Assembly (NCBI RefSeq): GCF_020982545.1
Contig: NZ_JAJKLK010000024.1
Coordinates: 1 to 64,000, forward strand
Length of the DNA: 64,000 nucleotides
DNA from: Streptomyces sp. MNU76
GTDB taxonomy: Bacteria > Actinomycetota > Actinomycetes > Streptomycetales > Streptomycetaceae
Reading direction: 5' to 3'
In this document: positions 1 through 8,730 of the stretch, piece after piece
How the letters are laid out: every line of letters starts with the position of its first letter
Position numbering within the stretch: the first letter of the stretch is position 1
The notes under the pieces: generated by a model
What the model was told of the DNA's origin: nothing
What the model saw: the letters and a program-made list of their open reading frames with translations, nothing else
Databases searched by the model: none
Program-made: the position numbers and the translations under genes

Positions 1-541
1 AGCACCATCGACAGCGAGAAACGCTGGGCCGACGCCCGCCGCCTGCTCAGCGACGACACACTGCCGACCCCGGACCGCGTCGCGGGACTGCTGCTGATCC
101 TCTACGCGCAGAAGGTCGCCACCATCAGCCAACTCACCGTCAGGGACGTGAACATCGACGGCGACACCGTCGCGATCGCGTTCGGCACATCGCCGGTCGT
201 TCTCCCCGCACCGCTGGCCAGCCTGGTCCGCGATCTCGTCGCGACCCGCCGCGGCAAGGCCAAGATCGGCACGCCCGACGACGTCCCCTGGCTGTTTCCG
301 GGTGGCCATCCGGGCGCCTCTCACCGACAGCCAGATCGGCAAGCGCCTTCACCGCATCGGAGTCCGGCCCAAACAGGACCGATCCACCGCGCTGTTCACC
401 CTCGCCACCGAAGTCCCCGCAGCGATCCTCGCCCGCATGCTCGGCGTCCACATCAAAGTCGCCGTCCAGTGGCAGCAAGCATCAGGTGGGGACTGGGCCG
501 CCTACGCTGCCGACGTCAGCCAACGCAGACGCACACGTTGA
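1..541 (+). pseudogene. Tyrosine recombinase remnant, 5'-truncated and frameshifted
   Basis: The frame open from base 1 reads as the C-terminal half of a Streptomyces tyrosine-type site-specific recombinase, through a segment ending LFPGG near position 300. The homologous continuation (PLTDSQIGKRL, then STALFTLATEVPAAILARML and WAAYAADVS) lies in the +2 frame up to 541. A one-base indel near 305-318 therefore splits the gene. In this family the second part carries the catalytic Arg/His/Tyr core, but I do not see a clear catalytic Tyr. The N-terminus is outside the window. It is probably inactive and belongs to the recombinase cluster that continues to 2520. Confidence 0.7.
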
Positions 542-564
542 TCAGACTCGGGCACACTGCGCTG

Positions 565-1416
565 ATGAACGCTGATCCCGCCGCCTCCCCGCAGGAACAG
601 GCCATCCGCCACGTCGCCTCGCTGTCGTCCGGGGCCCCGGTCGACCCCACGCTGCGGGTAACCCTGAACTTTCACCCCGACCGCACAGTGCGCGGTCGGC
701 CGATCCTGCTCGCGTTGGCCGAGGACGGCACCTATCACTCGCAGTTCGTCACAGGCACCAGCAACGGCGGCCTGACGCCGCACCCCGGCGGTGACCGATG
801 GCGTTGGGAGAGCCGGATCTTCGGAGGCGCCTATGACCACACACCCGCACACGAGCGACCTGTCTACGGCGCGTTGAACTTCCGGCGCAAGCCGCTCGGC
901 GGGGCGCCTCGGTTCGGCTCCGCGCACCTTCGGCTGACTGCCGAGACCCTCACCCGAGCCACGTTCTGCTACCCGGACAGCTTCTTCGGACCAACGGCCT
1001 TCGGAGTTGCGGCCAGCTTTTCCCTCGTGGAGCTGGCTGAGAACGACGGCCAGGACGCACTCGACGACTACATCGAGGCACAGGTGCACGGCCCACTCAT
1101 ACTGGCCCGCGACGTCGAGGCACTCGTCCTAGACCCGAGCTATCGGGGAACGGATGTGGAAAGGGCCGCCTGCCGCCTGCCATGTCGGCTCGACTGGCAC
1201 CCGGGACTACGACTCACCGTCGAAGAACTCGCACGCCACCCGGACTACCGCGGCCAGGAGTACGTCGACCTGGGCACGGAGATTGCCGTCGACGGCTACC
1301 TCAATCCCCGGATCATCGGTGACGCCGCACGCACCGGACGCCATGACCAACAGGCGCTCAAGAAAGTGTGGCACTGCCTGGCACGCTTCGGAACATCCGA
1401 GGAACGCAACGCGTGA
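565..1416 (+). CDS. DUF3626 family protein
   Basis: This 283-aa protein has no signal peptide or membrane segment. The middle portion, with a YGALNFRRKPLGGAPRFGSAH block and the later DYIEAQVHGPL block, matches what I remember of DUF3626, a bacterial family without an assigned reaction. ATG 565 lies just after the broken recombinase, and the stop overlaps the next reading frame (GTGA at 1413-1416), which suggests coupled translation with the recombinase fragment downstream. It sits inside a recombinase gene set and may be cargo of that element. The family assignment is from memory; the function is unknown. Confidence 0.65.
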   Translation: MNADPAASPQEQAIRHVASLSSGAPVDPTLRVTLNFHPDRTVRGRPILLALAEDGTYHSQFVTGTSNGGLTPHPGGDRWRWESRIFGGAYDHTPAHERPVYGALNFRRKPLGGAPRFGSAHLRLTAETLTRATFCYPDSFFGPTAFGVAASFSLVELAENDGQDALDDYIEAQVHGPLILARDVEALVLDPSYRGTDVERAACRLPCRLDWHPGLRLTVEELARHPDYRGQEYVDLGTEIAVDGYLNPRIIGDAARTGRHDQQALKKVWHCLARFGTSEERNA

Positions 1417-2021
1417 TCAGGCATGCATTCGGACAGTTCCAATACCCGACTGCACCATTAGACCGCCCCGGTGGGGCCCAGTCGGTGCTGATGGCCGAAT
1501 TCGGCCAAGAGGAGCGAGAGCACAAGACGCGCGTCGCCCTCGACGCATTCCACGACTACCAGAACGGTATCCGGCCTGCGGGGCCCGGCGCCAGCGACCT
1601 CCTGGACTTCTTCGCGTTCGTCGACGGACAGCTGGATTCCTCCGGGGCGCCGAACATCAAGCGCAGCGACCAGGAGGTGACGAACCTGCTCGCCAAGCGG
1701 GCAAAGACTCTGCATCTGGGGCCGGCGAACTACTGCTGGTTCCTCGATCCGTCCAAGGCCCTGTGCCTCAAGCTCGCCGGGCCCCACGCCCGTGGGGCGA
1801 CGGAACCCCTGATCGGGATGTGTGATTCGGCGCGCTGTCCCCAGGCCACCCACCATGCCGGGCACCGCCCGGTGTGGGCAGCCAGCGCGGAGAGCAAGAA
1901 GGTCTTCATCGCTACCATCGGGCGCGCGCAGCGGACGGAGAAGGCCCGGCTGACTACGGAACTCGCCCGCGATGAACGGGTGTTGTCCGAGATCGACGCC
2001 GCTGCCGGAATGGGGGCATGA
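1413..2021 (+). pseudogene. C-terminal fragment of a TnpB-like tyrosine recombinase
   Basis: The roughly 200 residues resemble the C-terminal tail of long (about 650-700 aa) actinobacterial recombinases of Tn554 TnpB type: an ANYCWFLDPSKALCLKLAG stretch followed by the Cys/His signature MCDSARCPQATHH and HRPVW. The catalytic domain is absent upstream, where DUF3626 sits instead, so this is a truncated piece even though the frame is open. GTG 1413 overlaps the preceding stop; ATG 1368 is a longer alternative. The last codons overlap the start region of the downstream TnpC-like gene. It could still make a small zinc-binding protein. Confidence 0.6.
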
Positions 2022-2022
2022 C

Positions 2023-2520
2023 GTGGCCCGCATCAGCGACGAAGCTCGACGGGACAACGAGGCGGCCATTCGGCACGTCATGGAGCGGCTCCTGGCCGGC
2101 GAGGTTCCCGCGGGTTGCAAGTGCGACATCAAGACCCTCGCGGCGCAGGCCGGGGTCGCCCGCACCGGCTTCTATCCCAAGAGGAACCGCGACGGCTCAC
2201 CGCGGCCCGGCCCCTACCAACACCTGGCGGAGGAGTTCGAGCGCCGGCTGGCCGAGCTTCGGGAAACGGGGGTGATCCCGGACCCGCGGGCTGCGCAGGT
2301 CGAGCGCCTCAAGGATCAGGTCTCCGGACTGAAGGAGCGCCTCGCCGCGCGTGACGCGCAGATCGACGGTCTCACCGACTTCAGGGAGCGGGCTCTGTCG
2401 CAGATCGCCGCCCAGCGGATGGAGATCGAGCGACTTCGCGATACCTTGGCCGCGCCGTCGAATGTCCGGGCCCTGCCGAACAGTTCCAGACCGAGCGCGC
2501 CGTACGGATCGTGTAGCTGA
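2023..2520 (+). CDS. TnpC-like coiled-coil protein (DUF6262-type)
   Basis: This 165-aa protein has an N-terminal region that may form a small helical DNA-binding domain (CDIKTLAAQAGVARTGFY) and a long heptad-rich coiled coil at about residues 70-145 (VERLKDQVSGLKERLAARDAQI). This is the usual form of the third gene of Tn554-like recombinase trios, an accessory factor for transposition. GTG 2023 starts two bases after the preceding stop; upstream ATG codons are less likely because homologous sequence begins around ARISDEARRDN. With both recombinases damaged, the element should be immobile unless helped in trans. Confidence 0.65.
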   Translation: MARISDEARRDNEAAIRHVMERLLAGEVPAGCKCDIKTLAAQAGVARTGFYPKRNRDGSPRPGPYQHLAEEFERRLAELRETGVIPDPRAAQVERLKDQVSGLKERLAARDAQIDGLTDFRERALSQIAAQRMEIERLRDTLAAPSNVRALPNSSRPSAPYGSCS

Positions 2521-2706
2521 CTGCCTCCTCTGGCCTCGGGTCCTGCGTAGCTTGCGACGCTTGGGGTGGGGCGCGCGGCGAAGACTGCCGGGCACCCCGC
2601 CCCCGCGTTGCCGAGTGATCTCCTCGCCTTGGAATAAGGGCGCGCACCTTGTCCAAGGCGATCCCGAACTCTCCTGTCCCCCCAGCACGTAGGGCCGATA
2701 GCAGGA

Positions 2707-3917
2707 TCAACGATGCGGACGGGTAGCGAGCGTGAGGAGAGCGGCGGCTGCCGACACAGCGGCGAGCAGCACGAAGAGGTGCGGATATCCGCCCAGTGGT
2801 CCGGCAAGGGCTGCGCCAGCGAACGGGGCGAGGGCGCTCGCGATGGTGGCGGGGGCCGCGAGGACGGCGGAGAGGCTGCCGTAGTGGGTGGTGCCCCAGC
2901 GGTCGGTGACGGCGGTGGCCTGGAGGAGAGTGAGGTTGCCTCGGACGACTCCGGCCAGGACGGCGAGCAGGATCAGAAGCGGGATCGGGCCGGAGGTGAG
3001 GCCGAGTGCCAGTGTGGTGATTCCTCCGGCGGCGATCAGGGCCATGGTGCGTGTCGTGACGCCCGTGCGGCGGGTGAGGGTCGCGTAGAGGGTGCGGCCG
3101 AGGGTTTGGCCGGCGCCCCCAAGTCCCAGTGCCCAGGCGGCCGTCGTCGCGTCCGCGCCGCGTGCGGTCAGCAGTGGAACGAGGCCGATGACGACGGCGT
3201 ACAAGGCGAACCCGGACAGCGTGAAGGCGGAGGCCAGGAGGAGAAAGGGGCGGCTTCGGGCGATCCCGTCGCGGCCCTCGTGCAGGTGCGCGGGCTGGGG
3301 AGGAGGCGCGGGCCAGGGGCGCGCAGAGCGAGGGCGTGGGCGGGGATGGTGATGGCGGCGAGCATCGCCGCGAGCACGGCGTATGTCGCACGCCAGCTCA
3401 TGTGATCGGCCAGGGCCGCGGTCAACGGGGCAAAGACCGTGGAGGCCAGACCCCCAGCCAAGGTGACCGTCGTCAGGGCGCGGATCCTGTCCGGGCCCCA
3501 CCAGCGGGTCAGCGCCGCGAAGGCGGGCTGGTAGAAGGTGGCGGCCATGGCCAAGCCGGCGAGGAGCCAGGCGGCGAAGAAGCCCGTCAGGTTCGGGGCG
3601 GCGGCAACGGCGAGTACAGCCACCGTGGCGAGGATCGAACCGAAGGTCATCACCGCGTGCGGGCCGCGCCGGTCGAGGATCCGGCCCACCGGAATTCCGG
3701 TGGCTGCGGAGACCAGCAGAGCGGCGGAGAACGCGGCCGTGGTGGCGGTCGTCGACCAGCCGGTGTCGGCGGTGATGCGGGCGTTGAGGACCGGGAAGGC
3801 GTAGTAGACGATTCCCCAGCTGGTGATCTGGGTCGCGCAGAGGGCGGGCAGGGCGGCGCGAGGCCGCGACCGGTCCCCGGTTCCGGTCGCGGCCCGGCTG
3901 GTGTGAAGGTCGGTCAT
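2707..3917 (-). pseudogene. MFS exporter, frameshifted, third gene of an arsI operon
   Basis: Two overlapping frames together make a complete 12-helix major facilitator protein of about 400 aa. The N-terminal half starts at ATG 3917 (MTDLHTSRAATG), carries the GRILDRRGP loop 2-3 signature and runs to about 3310. The C-terminal half (HLHEGRDGIARSRPFLLLAS onward) continues in a different frame to the stop at 2707. One indel near 3300-3315, in a GC-rich run, breaks the gene. It starts 10 bp after arsI, so its substrate was probably an arsenical; I infer this from context only. A sequencing error is possible. Confidence 0.75.
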
Positions 3918-3927
3918 CCGCCGGCGG

Positions 3928-4392
3928 TCAGCAGCAGCCAGTCGCGGCGACCGGTTCGTTCGCGCCGGTGTCGGCCGGGGCCGGGCTGGCGCAGCAGGTG
4001 CTGTCCTGCTGCTTGGCCAGGGTGTCGGCGTCGGCCTTGACGACGTACACCTCCCAGGGTTCCTGGCCGGGTCCGTGGACCCAGACCTTGTCCTGGAGGG
4101 CGTAGCAGCAGGTGGTGTCGTTCTCCACGTCCGTGGCCATGCCTGCCTCGGCCAGCCGGGCCGTGGCCGCGTGCACGGCTTCGGTGGAGTCGACCTCGAC
4201 GCCCAGGTGGTCCATGCGGGTGTCCTCGCCTGCGGTGCCTTCGATGAGGACGAGCTTGAGCGGGGGCTCGGCGATGGCGAAGTTGGCGTAGCCGTCGCGG
4301 AGTTTGGCGGGCTCGGTGCCGAAGAGCTTGGTGTAGAAGGCGATGGACGCGGCGAGGTCAGGGACGCGGAGGGCGAGCTGTACGCGGGACAT
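3928..4392 (-). CDS. arsI: ArsI/CadI-type C-As lyase, vicinal oxygen chelate fold
   Basis: This 154-aa glyoxalase/dioxygenase-superfamily protein opens MSRVQLALRVPDLAASIAFY. Known ArsI enzymes are Fe(II)-dependent dioxygenases that split the C-As bond of trivalent organoarsenicals. The features expected are visible: a His for metal binding (MDHLGVEV), the vicinal Cys pair (NDTTCCYALQDK, about residues 95-100) and Glu in WEVYVV, plus further Cys pairs near the C-terminus (TCC, GCC). ATG 4392 is preceded by AAGGAGG. It lies between a flavoprotein gene (28 bp) and the MFS gene (10 bp) in one operon. CadI of mycobacteria is a close relative, so a cadmium-linked role cannot be excluded. Confidence 0.88.
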   Translation of the reverse strand: MSRVQLALRVPDLAASIAFYTKLFGTEPAKLRDGYANFAIAEPPLKLVLIEGTAGEDTRMDHLGVEVDSTEAVHAATARLAEAGMATDVENDTTCCYALQDKVWVHGPGQEPWEVYVVKADADTLAKQQDSTCCASPAPADTGANEPVAATGCC

Positions 4393-4420
4393 GACGAACC
4401 TCCTTGGGTGGGTGTGGAGT

Positions 4421-5788
4421 TCAGCAGCCGCCGGAAGTCGTGACCGGGGCGCCGATGCCGATCTGGAGGGTGGCGGGGGCGGCGCAGCAGCCGCCACCGG
4501 ACTGCTCCGCGTTCTCCGGCTCGTCGAACAGGCCCGCGCCGCCGCACACTCCCGTCTCGGGGAGAGTCAGCTCGACGCGTTCGGCGGCCTCCTGGTCCCC
4601 GGCGAGCGCGGCGGTGATGGAGCGGACCTGCTCGTAGCCGGTCATGGCGAGGAACGTGGGGGCGCGGCCGTAGGACTTCATGCCGACCAGGTAGACGCCC
4701 TGCTCCGGGTGGGAAAGTTCGTTCACGCCGTGCGGGTAGACCGTGCCGCAGGAGTGCACGTTCGGGTCGATCAGCGGTGCCAGCGCGGTCGGCGCCTGGA
4801 GGCGTTCGTCCAGGCCGAGGCGGATCTCGGAGAAAAAAGAAGGGTCGGGGCGGAAACCGGTGAGCGCGATGACCTCGTCGACCGGGTCGAGGCGGCGGCC
4901 GTCCTCGGCGATCAGGACCAGGCGGCCGTCGGTGCCACGCTCGACGGCCTCGGTGCGGAAACCGGTGGCTGCGGAGGCGTGCCCTTCCTCGACGGCGGCC
5001 TTGGCGCGCAGTCCGAGCGCGCCGCGGGCGGGGAGCTCATCGGCCTCACCGCCGCCGTACGTGCTCGCGCCGATGCTCCGGCGCAGGATCCACACCGCGT
5101 GCGTGCCCTTTTCCTCCGTGGCCAGGTCGGCCAGGTACGCGAGGGCGGTGAAGGCGGAGGCTCCGGAGCCGACGACCGCGGTGCGCTTGCCGGCGTAACG
5201 GGCGCGTACGGCCGGGTCCTTGAGGTCGGGGACGCGGTAGGAGATGTGCTCGGCGGCTGTCTTCTCGCCGAGGGCGGGCAGGCCGTCGGCGCCGATCGGG
5301 CTGGGCAGGGACCAGGTGCCGGAGGCGTCGATGACGGCGCGGGCGGTGATCCGCTCCTCGCGGCCGTCCGCCGCCTGGATGTGCACGGTGAAGGGCTGCT
5401 CATCGCGGCCGGAGTCGACGATGCGGTCCCGGCCCGCGCGGGCGACGCCTGTCACCGTCGTACCGAAGCGGACCGTGTTGCCGAGCACGTCGGCCAGCGG
5501 CTGCAGGTACTGCTCGGCCCAGTCGCCGCCGGTCGGGTAGGTGGAGGCGTCGGGGCGGACCCAGCCGGTCGGGGCGAGGAGCTTCTCGGCGGCGGGGTCG
5601 ATGACCTCGGCCCAGGTGGAGAACAGCCGTACGTGCGACCAGTCACGGACGGCGCTGCCCGCGGCCGGACCGGCCTCCAGGACCAGGGGTTCGAGGCCGC
5701 GCTCGACGAGGCGGGCGGCGGCGGCCAGGCCGACCGGGCCGGCTCCGATGACCACGACGGGCAGCTGGTCGGTGGTGGACGCGTTCAC
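4421..5788 (-). CDS. FAD/NAD(P)-dependent flavoprotein monooxygenase of the ars island
   Basis: This 455-aa protein has an N-terminal dinucleotide-binding motif (VVVIGAGPVGLAAAARL) and a second Rossmann motif (RTAVVGSGASAFTALAYLA), the plan of flavin-containing monooxygenases. The C-terminus ends in Cys-rich stretches (GGGCCAAPA, SGGC) that could bind arsenite or pass it on. GTG 5788 follows AAGGGGAAC at good spacing; upstream ATG 5842 would run through the operator dyad at 5805-5818 and is rejected. It is the first gene of the operon with arsI and the MFS gene and is divergent from another flavoprotein. The substrate is inferred to be an arsenical. Confidence 0.75.
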   Translation of the reverse strand: MNASTTDQLPVVVIGAGPVGLAAAARLVERGLEPLVLEAGPAAGSAVRDWSHVRLFSTWAEVIDPAAEKLLAPTGWVRPDASTYPTGGDWAEQYLQPLADVLGNTVRFGTTVTGVARAGRDRIVDSGRDEQPFTVHIQAADGREERITARAVIDASGTWSLPSPIGADGLPALGEKTAAEHISYRVPDLKDPAVRARYAGKRTAVVGSGASAFTALAYLADLATEEKGTHAVWILRRSIGASTYGGGEADELPARGALGLRAKAAVEEGHASAATGFRTEAVERGTDGRLVLIAEDGRRLDPVDEVIALTGFRPDPSFFSEIRLGLDERLQAPTALAPLIDPNVHSCGTVYPHGVNELSHPEQGVYLVGMKSYGRAPTFLAMTGYEQVRSITAALAGDQEAAERVELTLPETGVCGGAGLFDEPENAEQSGGGCCAAPATLQIGIGAPVTTSGGC

Positions 5789-5804
5789 GAGGTTCCCCTT
5801 TGCT

Positions 5805-5877
5805 TCGACATCTGTCGATCCCTTGCGCGGCCAGCATGCCACCTGATTCGATAAGCGTCAACATAGACATCTATCGA
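5805..5877. promoter_or_regulatory. Two ArsR-type operator dyads between divergent flavoprotein genes
   Basis: TCGACATCTGTCGA at 5805-5818 is a dyad with arms TCGACA/TGTCGA. TAGACATCTATCGA at 5864-5877 contains ATAGACATCTAT (5863-5874). The same motif recurs at the arsR start (6974-7003), and a nearly identical 12-mer occurs at 16227. One site sits in front of each divergent gene, so ArsR control of both directions is likely. Confidence 0.65.
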
Positions 5878-5892
5878 AACTGGAGATCGAAT

Positions 5893-6948
5893 ATGGAACA
5901 CGCCGATGTGGCCGTCATCGGGGGCGGGCAGTCCGGACTGGCCGCCGCGCACGCTCTGCGCGAGCGGGGGCTGGAGCCGGTGGTCCTGGAGGCGTCGGAG
6001 CGGGCGGCCGGATCCTGGCCGCGCTACTACGACAGCCTCACCCTGTTCTCTCCGGCCCAGTGCAGCTCCCTGCCGGGGATGCCCTTCGGCGGAGCGCCGG
6101 ACCGCTACCCGCACCGCGACGAGGTCGTCGCCTATCTGCTGCGGTACGCCGCCCGGTTGGACGCCGACATCCGCACCCGGACTCGGATCCATGAAGTCCG
6201 CTCCGACGGGGACGGCTTCACGCTCAGCGTGGAGGGCGGCGGACAGTTGTCCGTCCCTGCGGTGGTCGCGGCGTCCGGCACCTTCGGCCGCCCCTGCCGC
6301 CCACCGCTGCCGGGACTGGAGGACTTCACCGGCGTCGTGCTGCACGCCGCCGACTACCGCGCACCCGAGTCGTTCGCCGGACAGCGCGTAGTGGTGGTCG
6401 GTGCGGGGAACTCCGCGGTGCAGATCGCTGCCGAACTCGCCGTCCACGCGCGCGTGACGCTCGCGGCGCGCCACCCCGTGCGGTTCGCCCGGCAGCTCAC
6501 ACTGGGCCGGGACCTGCACTGGTGGCTGAAGCGCACCGGGATCGACACCCTGCCCGTCGGCCGGTTTCTGCGCACGCCGCCTGCCCAGCTGGTCATCGAC
6601 GACGGCCGTTACCGCTCCGCCGTCGCGGCCGGCACCCCGGACCGGCGCCCGCTGTTCACTGGCATCGACGCCGCCAAGGTGACCTGGGCGGACGGCAGCA
6701 CCGAGGAGGTCGACACCATCGTGCTGGCCACTGGCTACCGGCCCGACCTCGGCTATCTCGCCCCGCTCGGCGCGCTCGACCAAGGCGGGCACCCACTCCA
6801 CCGGGAGGGCGCCTCGACGGTCCATCCCGGGCTGGCGTACGTCGGACTGGAGTGGCAGCGCAGCCTGTCCTCGAACTCCCTGCGCGGCGTCGGCCGGGAC
6901 GCGAACCGGGTCGCCCGCCGCCTGGCCGCACACCTGCGCCGCCACTGA
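5893..6948 (+). CDS. ArsO-like flavin-dependent monooxygenase
   Basis: This 351-aa two-Rossmann flavoprotein has a FAD motif (VAVIGGGQSGLAAAHALRE, residues 5-23) and an NADPH motif (RVVVVGAGNSAVQIAAELA, about 160-178), with IVLATGYRPD near the C-terminus. It belongs to the same group as the arsO gene of arsRBO clusters but is shorter and lacks the Cys-rich tail of its divergent neighbour. ATG 5893 follows GGAGAT; the longer upstream frame crosses the operator. The ArsR gene follows 48 bp downstream. The reaction is unproven. Confidence 0.72.
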   Translation: MEHADVAVIGGGQSGLAAAHALRERGLEPVVLEASERAAGSWPRYYDSLTLFSPAQCSSLPGMPFGGAPDRYPHRDEVVAYLLRYAARLDADIRTRTRIHEVRSDGDGFTLSVEGGGQLSVPAVVAASGTFGRPCRPPLPGLEDFTGVVLHAADYRAPESFAGQRVVVVGAGNSAVQIAAELAVHARVTLAARHPVRFARQLTLGRDLHWWLKRTGIDTLPVGRFLRTPPAQLVIDDGRYRSAVAAGTPDRRPLFTGIDAAKVTWADGSTEEVDTIVLATGYRPDLGYLAPLGALDQGGHPLHREGASTVHPGLAYVGLEWQRSLSSNSLRGVGRDANRVARRLAAHLRRH

Positions 6949-6973
6949 GACCTCGGCACCTGGCCCCACTGGT

Positions 6974-7003
6974 TCGACATGTGTCAACATAGACAGATGT
7001 CGA
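6974..7003. promoter_or_regulatory. Double ArsR operator overlapping the arsR start codon
   Basis: TCGACATGTGTCAA (6974-6987) and TAGACAGATGTCGA (6990-7003) are two copies of a TnGACAnnTGTCnA dyad 16 bp apart; the second contains the ATG at 6997. This layout suggests autorepression of arsR. Confidence 0.65.
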
Positions 7004-7362
7004 ACGCCAAGCTACTGCCGCTGCTGGAGACCGACGCCCCTGAGCTCGTGGTGCCGTGCTGCCCGCCGCTGACCGAGCGGACCTTCACCGCCGAGGAGGC
7101 GGAGCGGACCGCGCGGATGTTCAAGGCGCTCGGCGATCCGGTCCGTCTGCGGCTGTTCTCGGCGGTGGCCTCGCACGAGGGCGGCGAGGCATGCGTGTGC
7201 GACATCTCCGACGTCGGCGTCTCCCAGCCGACCGTCTCCCACCACCTGAAGAAGCTCAAGGAGGCCGGGCTGCTCACCTCCGAGCGGCGCGGCACCTGGG
7301 TGTACTACCGGGTCGAGCCGTCCGTGGTGGCCGCCATGGCTCAGTTGCTCACGGCCCGCTAG
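6997..7362 (+). CDS. arsR: ArsR-family As(III)-responsive repressor
   Basis: This 121-aa winged-helix repressor has recognition helix SQPTVSHHLKKLKEAG and a wing GTWVYYRV. The metal-site motif ACVCDISD is the classic ELCVCDL-type site of arsenite sensors, and an additional vicinal pair (VPCCPP) lies near residue 20. ATG 6997 was chosen over an upstream in-frame ATG at 6979 because the latter lies inside the operator. There is no clear Shine-Dalgarno, so the transcript may be leaderless. It is the same subfamily as the repressor at 15833-16234 and different from the one at 11143-11451. Confidence 0.9.
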   Translation: MSNAKLLPLLETDAPELVVPCCPPLTERTFTAEEAERTARMFKALGDPVRLRLFSAVASHEGGEACVCDISDVGVSQPTVSHHLKKLKEAGLLTSERRGTWVYYRVEPSVVAAMAQLLTAR

Positions 7363-7449
7363 TCCGACGGTCCACGACACCTCTGCGGCATCCGTACGAG
7401 GGGAACACGTCGGCAGACGTTCGCATGCGTGTCGCCACACCGAGCCCCA

Positions 7450-7467
7450 CATAGGCAAGCATCTATG
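7450..7467. promoter_or_regulatory. ArsR-like dyad upstream of the PstS-like gene
   Basis: CATAGGCAAGCATCTATG is an inverted repeat with arms CATAG/CTATG. It shares the ATAG...ATCTAT core of the sites at 5863 and 16227 and lies about 100 bp before the GTG of the PstS-like gene, suggesting arsenic-responsive expression. Confidence 0.5.
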
Positions 7468-7563
7468 TCTTGATGGGTGGGGCCCGCATACGGTGCCGGG
7501 CAGGTCGTCGGCGTCGCGCGGCCACCCGTGCGCTTTCGAAGGGTGCCGAAAAGGGGGCCACGG

Positions 7564-8712
7564 GTGCATCGTCGACGCGAGGACCGCGCGAGAATGCTGG
7601 CGGTCGGCGCTGCCACGGCGGCGGCTGCGACCGCGGTCGGCGGCGCACTGTGGATGTGGGCCGGCGGTGACCTCGGCCGGGCCGGTGGCGGCAGCCCTGC
7701 GGCCGGGGCCACGTCGTTCGGCCCACGGATCGACTGCGCGCAGGAGGGGCAGCTGCCCGGTTCCGGGGCAACGGCGCAGTACAGCGCGATGCGGTGGTGG
7801 ATCGAGGAGTACCAGTGGGCGTGCCCGGGGGCGCAGGTCGCCTACAAACCGCTCAGCTCCGGCGGCGGAGTCGCCCAGTTCATGCAGGGCGTGACAGCGT
7901 TCGGAAGCACGGACGGCGCGCTGACGCCCGACGAGGTCGAGCAGTCGAGGGACGTCTGCCCCGGCGGGCGCGGCATCGACCTGCCGATGGCGGGCGGCGC
8001 CATCGCGATCGGCTACAACCTCCCCGGCGTCGACGACCTGGTGCTCGACGCCCCGGTCCTGGCGAAGATCTTCGACTCCAGGATCGAGCGGTGGGACGCC
8101 CCCGCCATACGGAAGCTGAATCCGCGCGCCGATCTGCCCGATCTGCCCATCCACGCGGTCCATCGCTTGGATGCCTCTGGTACCACGGAGAACTTCAGCG
8201 CCTATCTCGCGGCATCGGCCCCGCGGCTGTGGCCCTACCCGGCTTCGAAGTCCTGGCAGGCCAGGGACGGTCACTCGGCACAGGGCCCGGAGGGCGTGGC
8301 GTCGCAGGTGGCGGCCACGAAGGGAGCGGTGGGCTACCTGGTGCTGCCCTCCGCCTCGGCTTCAGGGATCCCGACGGCCAGGATCGACACGGGGGCACGG
8401 GAGCCGGTCACTCCCAGCCCGAAGACCGCCTCGGCCGCCCTCGCCAGGGCTCAAGTGGTCGGCACGGGCAAGGACGTGACCCTGCGGTTCGACTACTCCA
8501 CGCGCGACGCGGACACCTACCCGATCGTCCTGGTCACGTACGAGATCATGTGTGACAAGGGCAATCGGGCCGCGATCCTGCCGATCCTGAAGTCGTTTTT
8601 GGCCTACACCGCCGGTGAGGAAGGCCAGAAGGTTCTTCCCGCGCTCGATTACGCCCCGCTGCCGGAGCACATCGCCGCCCGGGTGCGAGCGACCATCCGC
8701 ACCCTGTCCTGA
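7564..8712 (+). CDS. Membrane-anchored PstS-like phosphate/arsenate-binding protein
   Basis: This 382-aa protein has a short basic N-terminus and one hydrophobic helix (about residues 12-32, MLAVGAATAAAATAVGG) but no lipobox Cys, unlike the pstS at 22556-23533. Phosphate-binding-protein features are present: SSGGGVAQF, FGSTDGALT (the Asp used for oxyanion binding) and LDASGTTENF. GTG 7564 follows AAGGGGG; GTG 7477 is a longer option. No permease genes are adjacent, so it may serve the pst system at 19.8-23.5 kb or bind periplasmic arsenate. It ends 18 bp from the convergent flavoprotein gene. Confidence 0.75.
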   Translation: MHRRREDRARMLAVGAATAAAATAVGGALWMWAGGDLGRAGGGSPAAGATSFGPRIDCAQEGQLPGSGATAQYSAMRWWIEEYQWACPGAQVAYKPLSSGGGVAQFMQGVTAFGSTDGALTPDEVEQSRDVCPGGRGIDLPMAGGAIAIGYNLPGVDDLVLDAPVLAKIFDSRIERWDAPAIRKLNPRADLPDLPIHAVHRLDASGTTENFSAYLAASAPRLWPYPASKSWQARDGHSAQGPEGVASQVAATKGAVGYLVLPSASASGIPTARIDTGAREPVTPSPKTASAALARAQVVGTGKDVTLRFDYSTRDADTYPIVLVTYEIMCDKGNRAAILPILKSFLAYTAGEEGQKVLPALDYAPLPEHIAARVRATIRTLS

Positions 8713-8730
8713 CGCCCTGCCCACCAGGCG

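Noticed and set aside
4343..5854. 503-aa plus-strand frame opposite the ars flavoprotein
   Set aside because: Shadow frame; the minus strand encodes a clear two-Rossmann flavoprotein.
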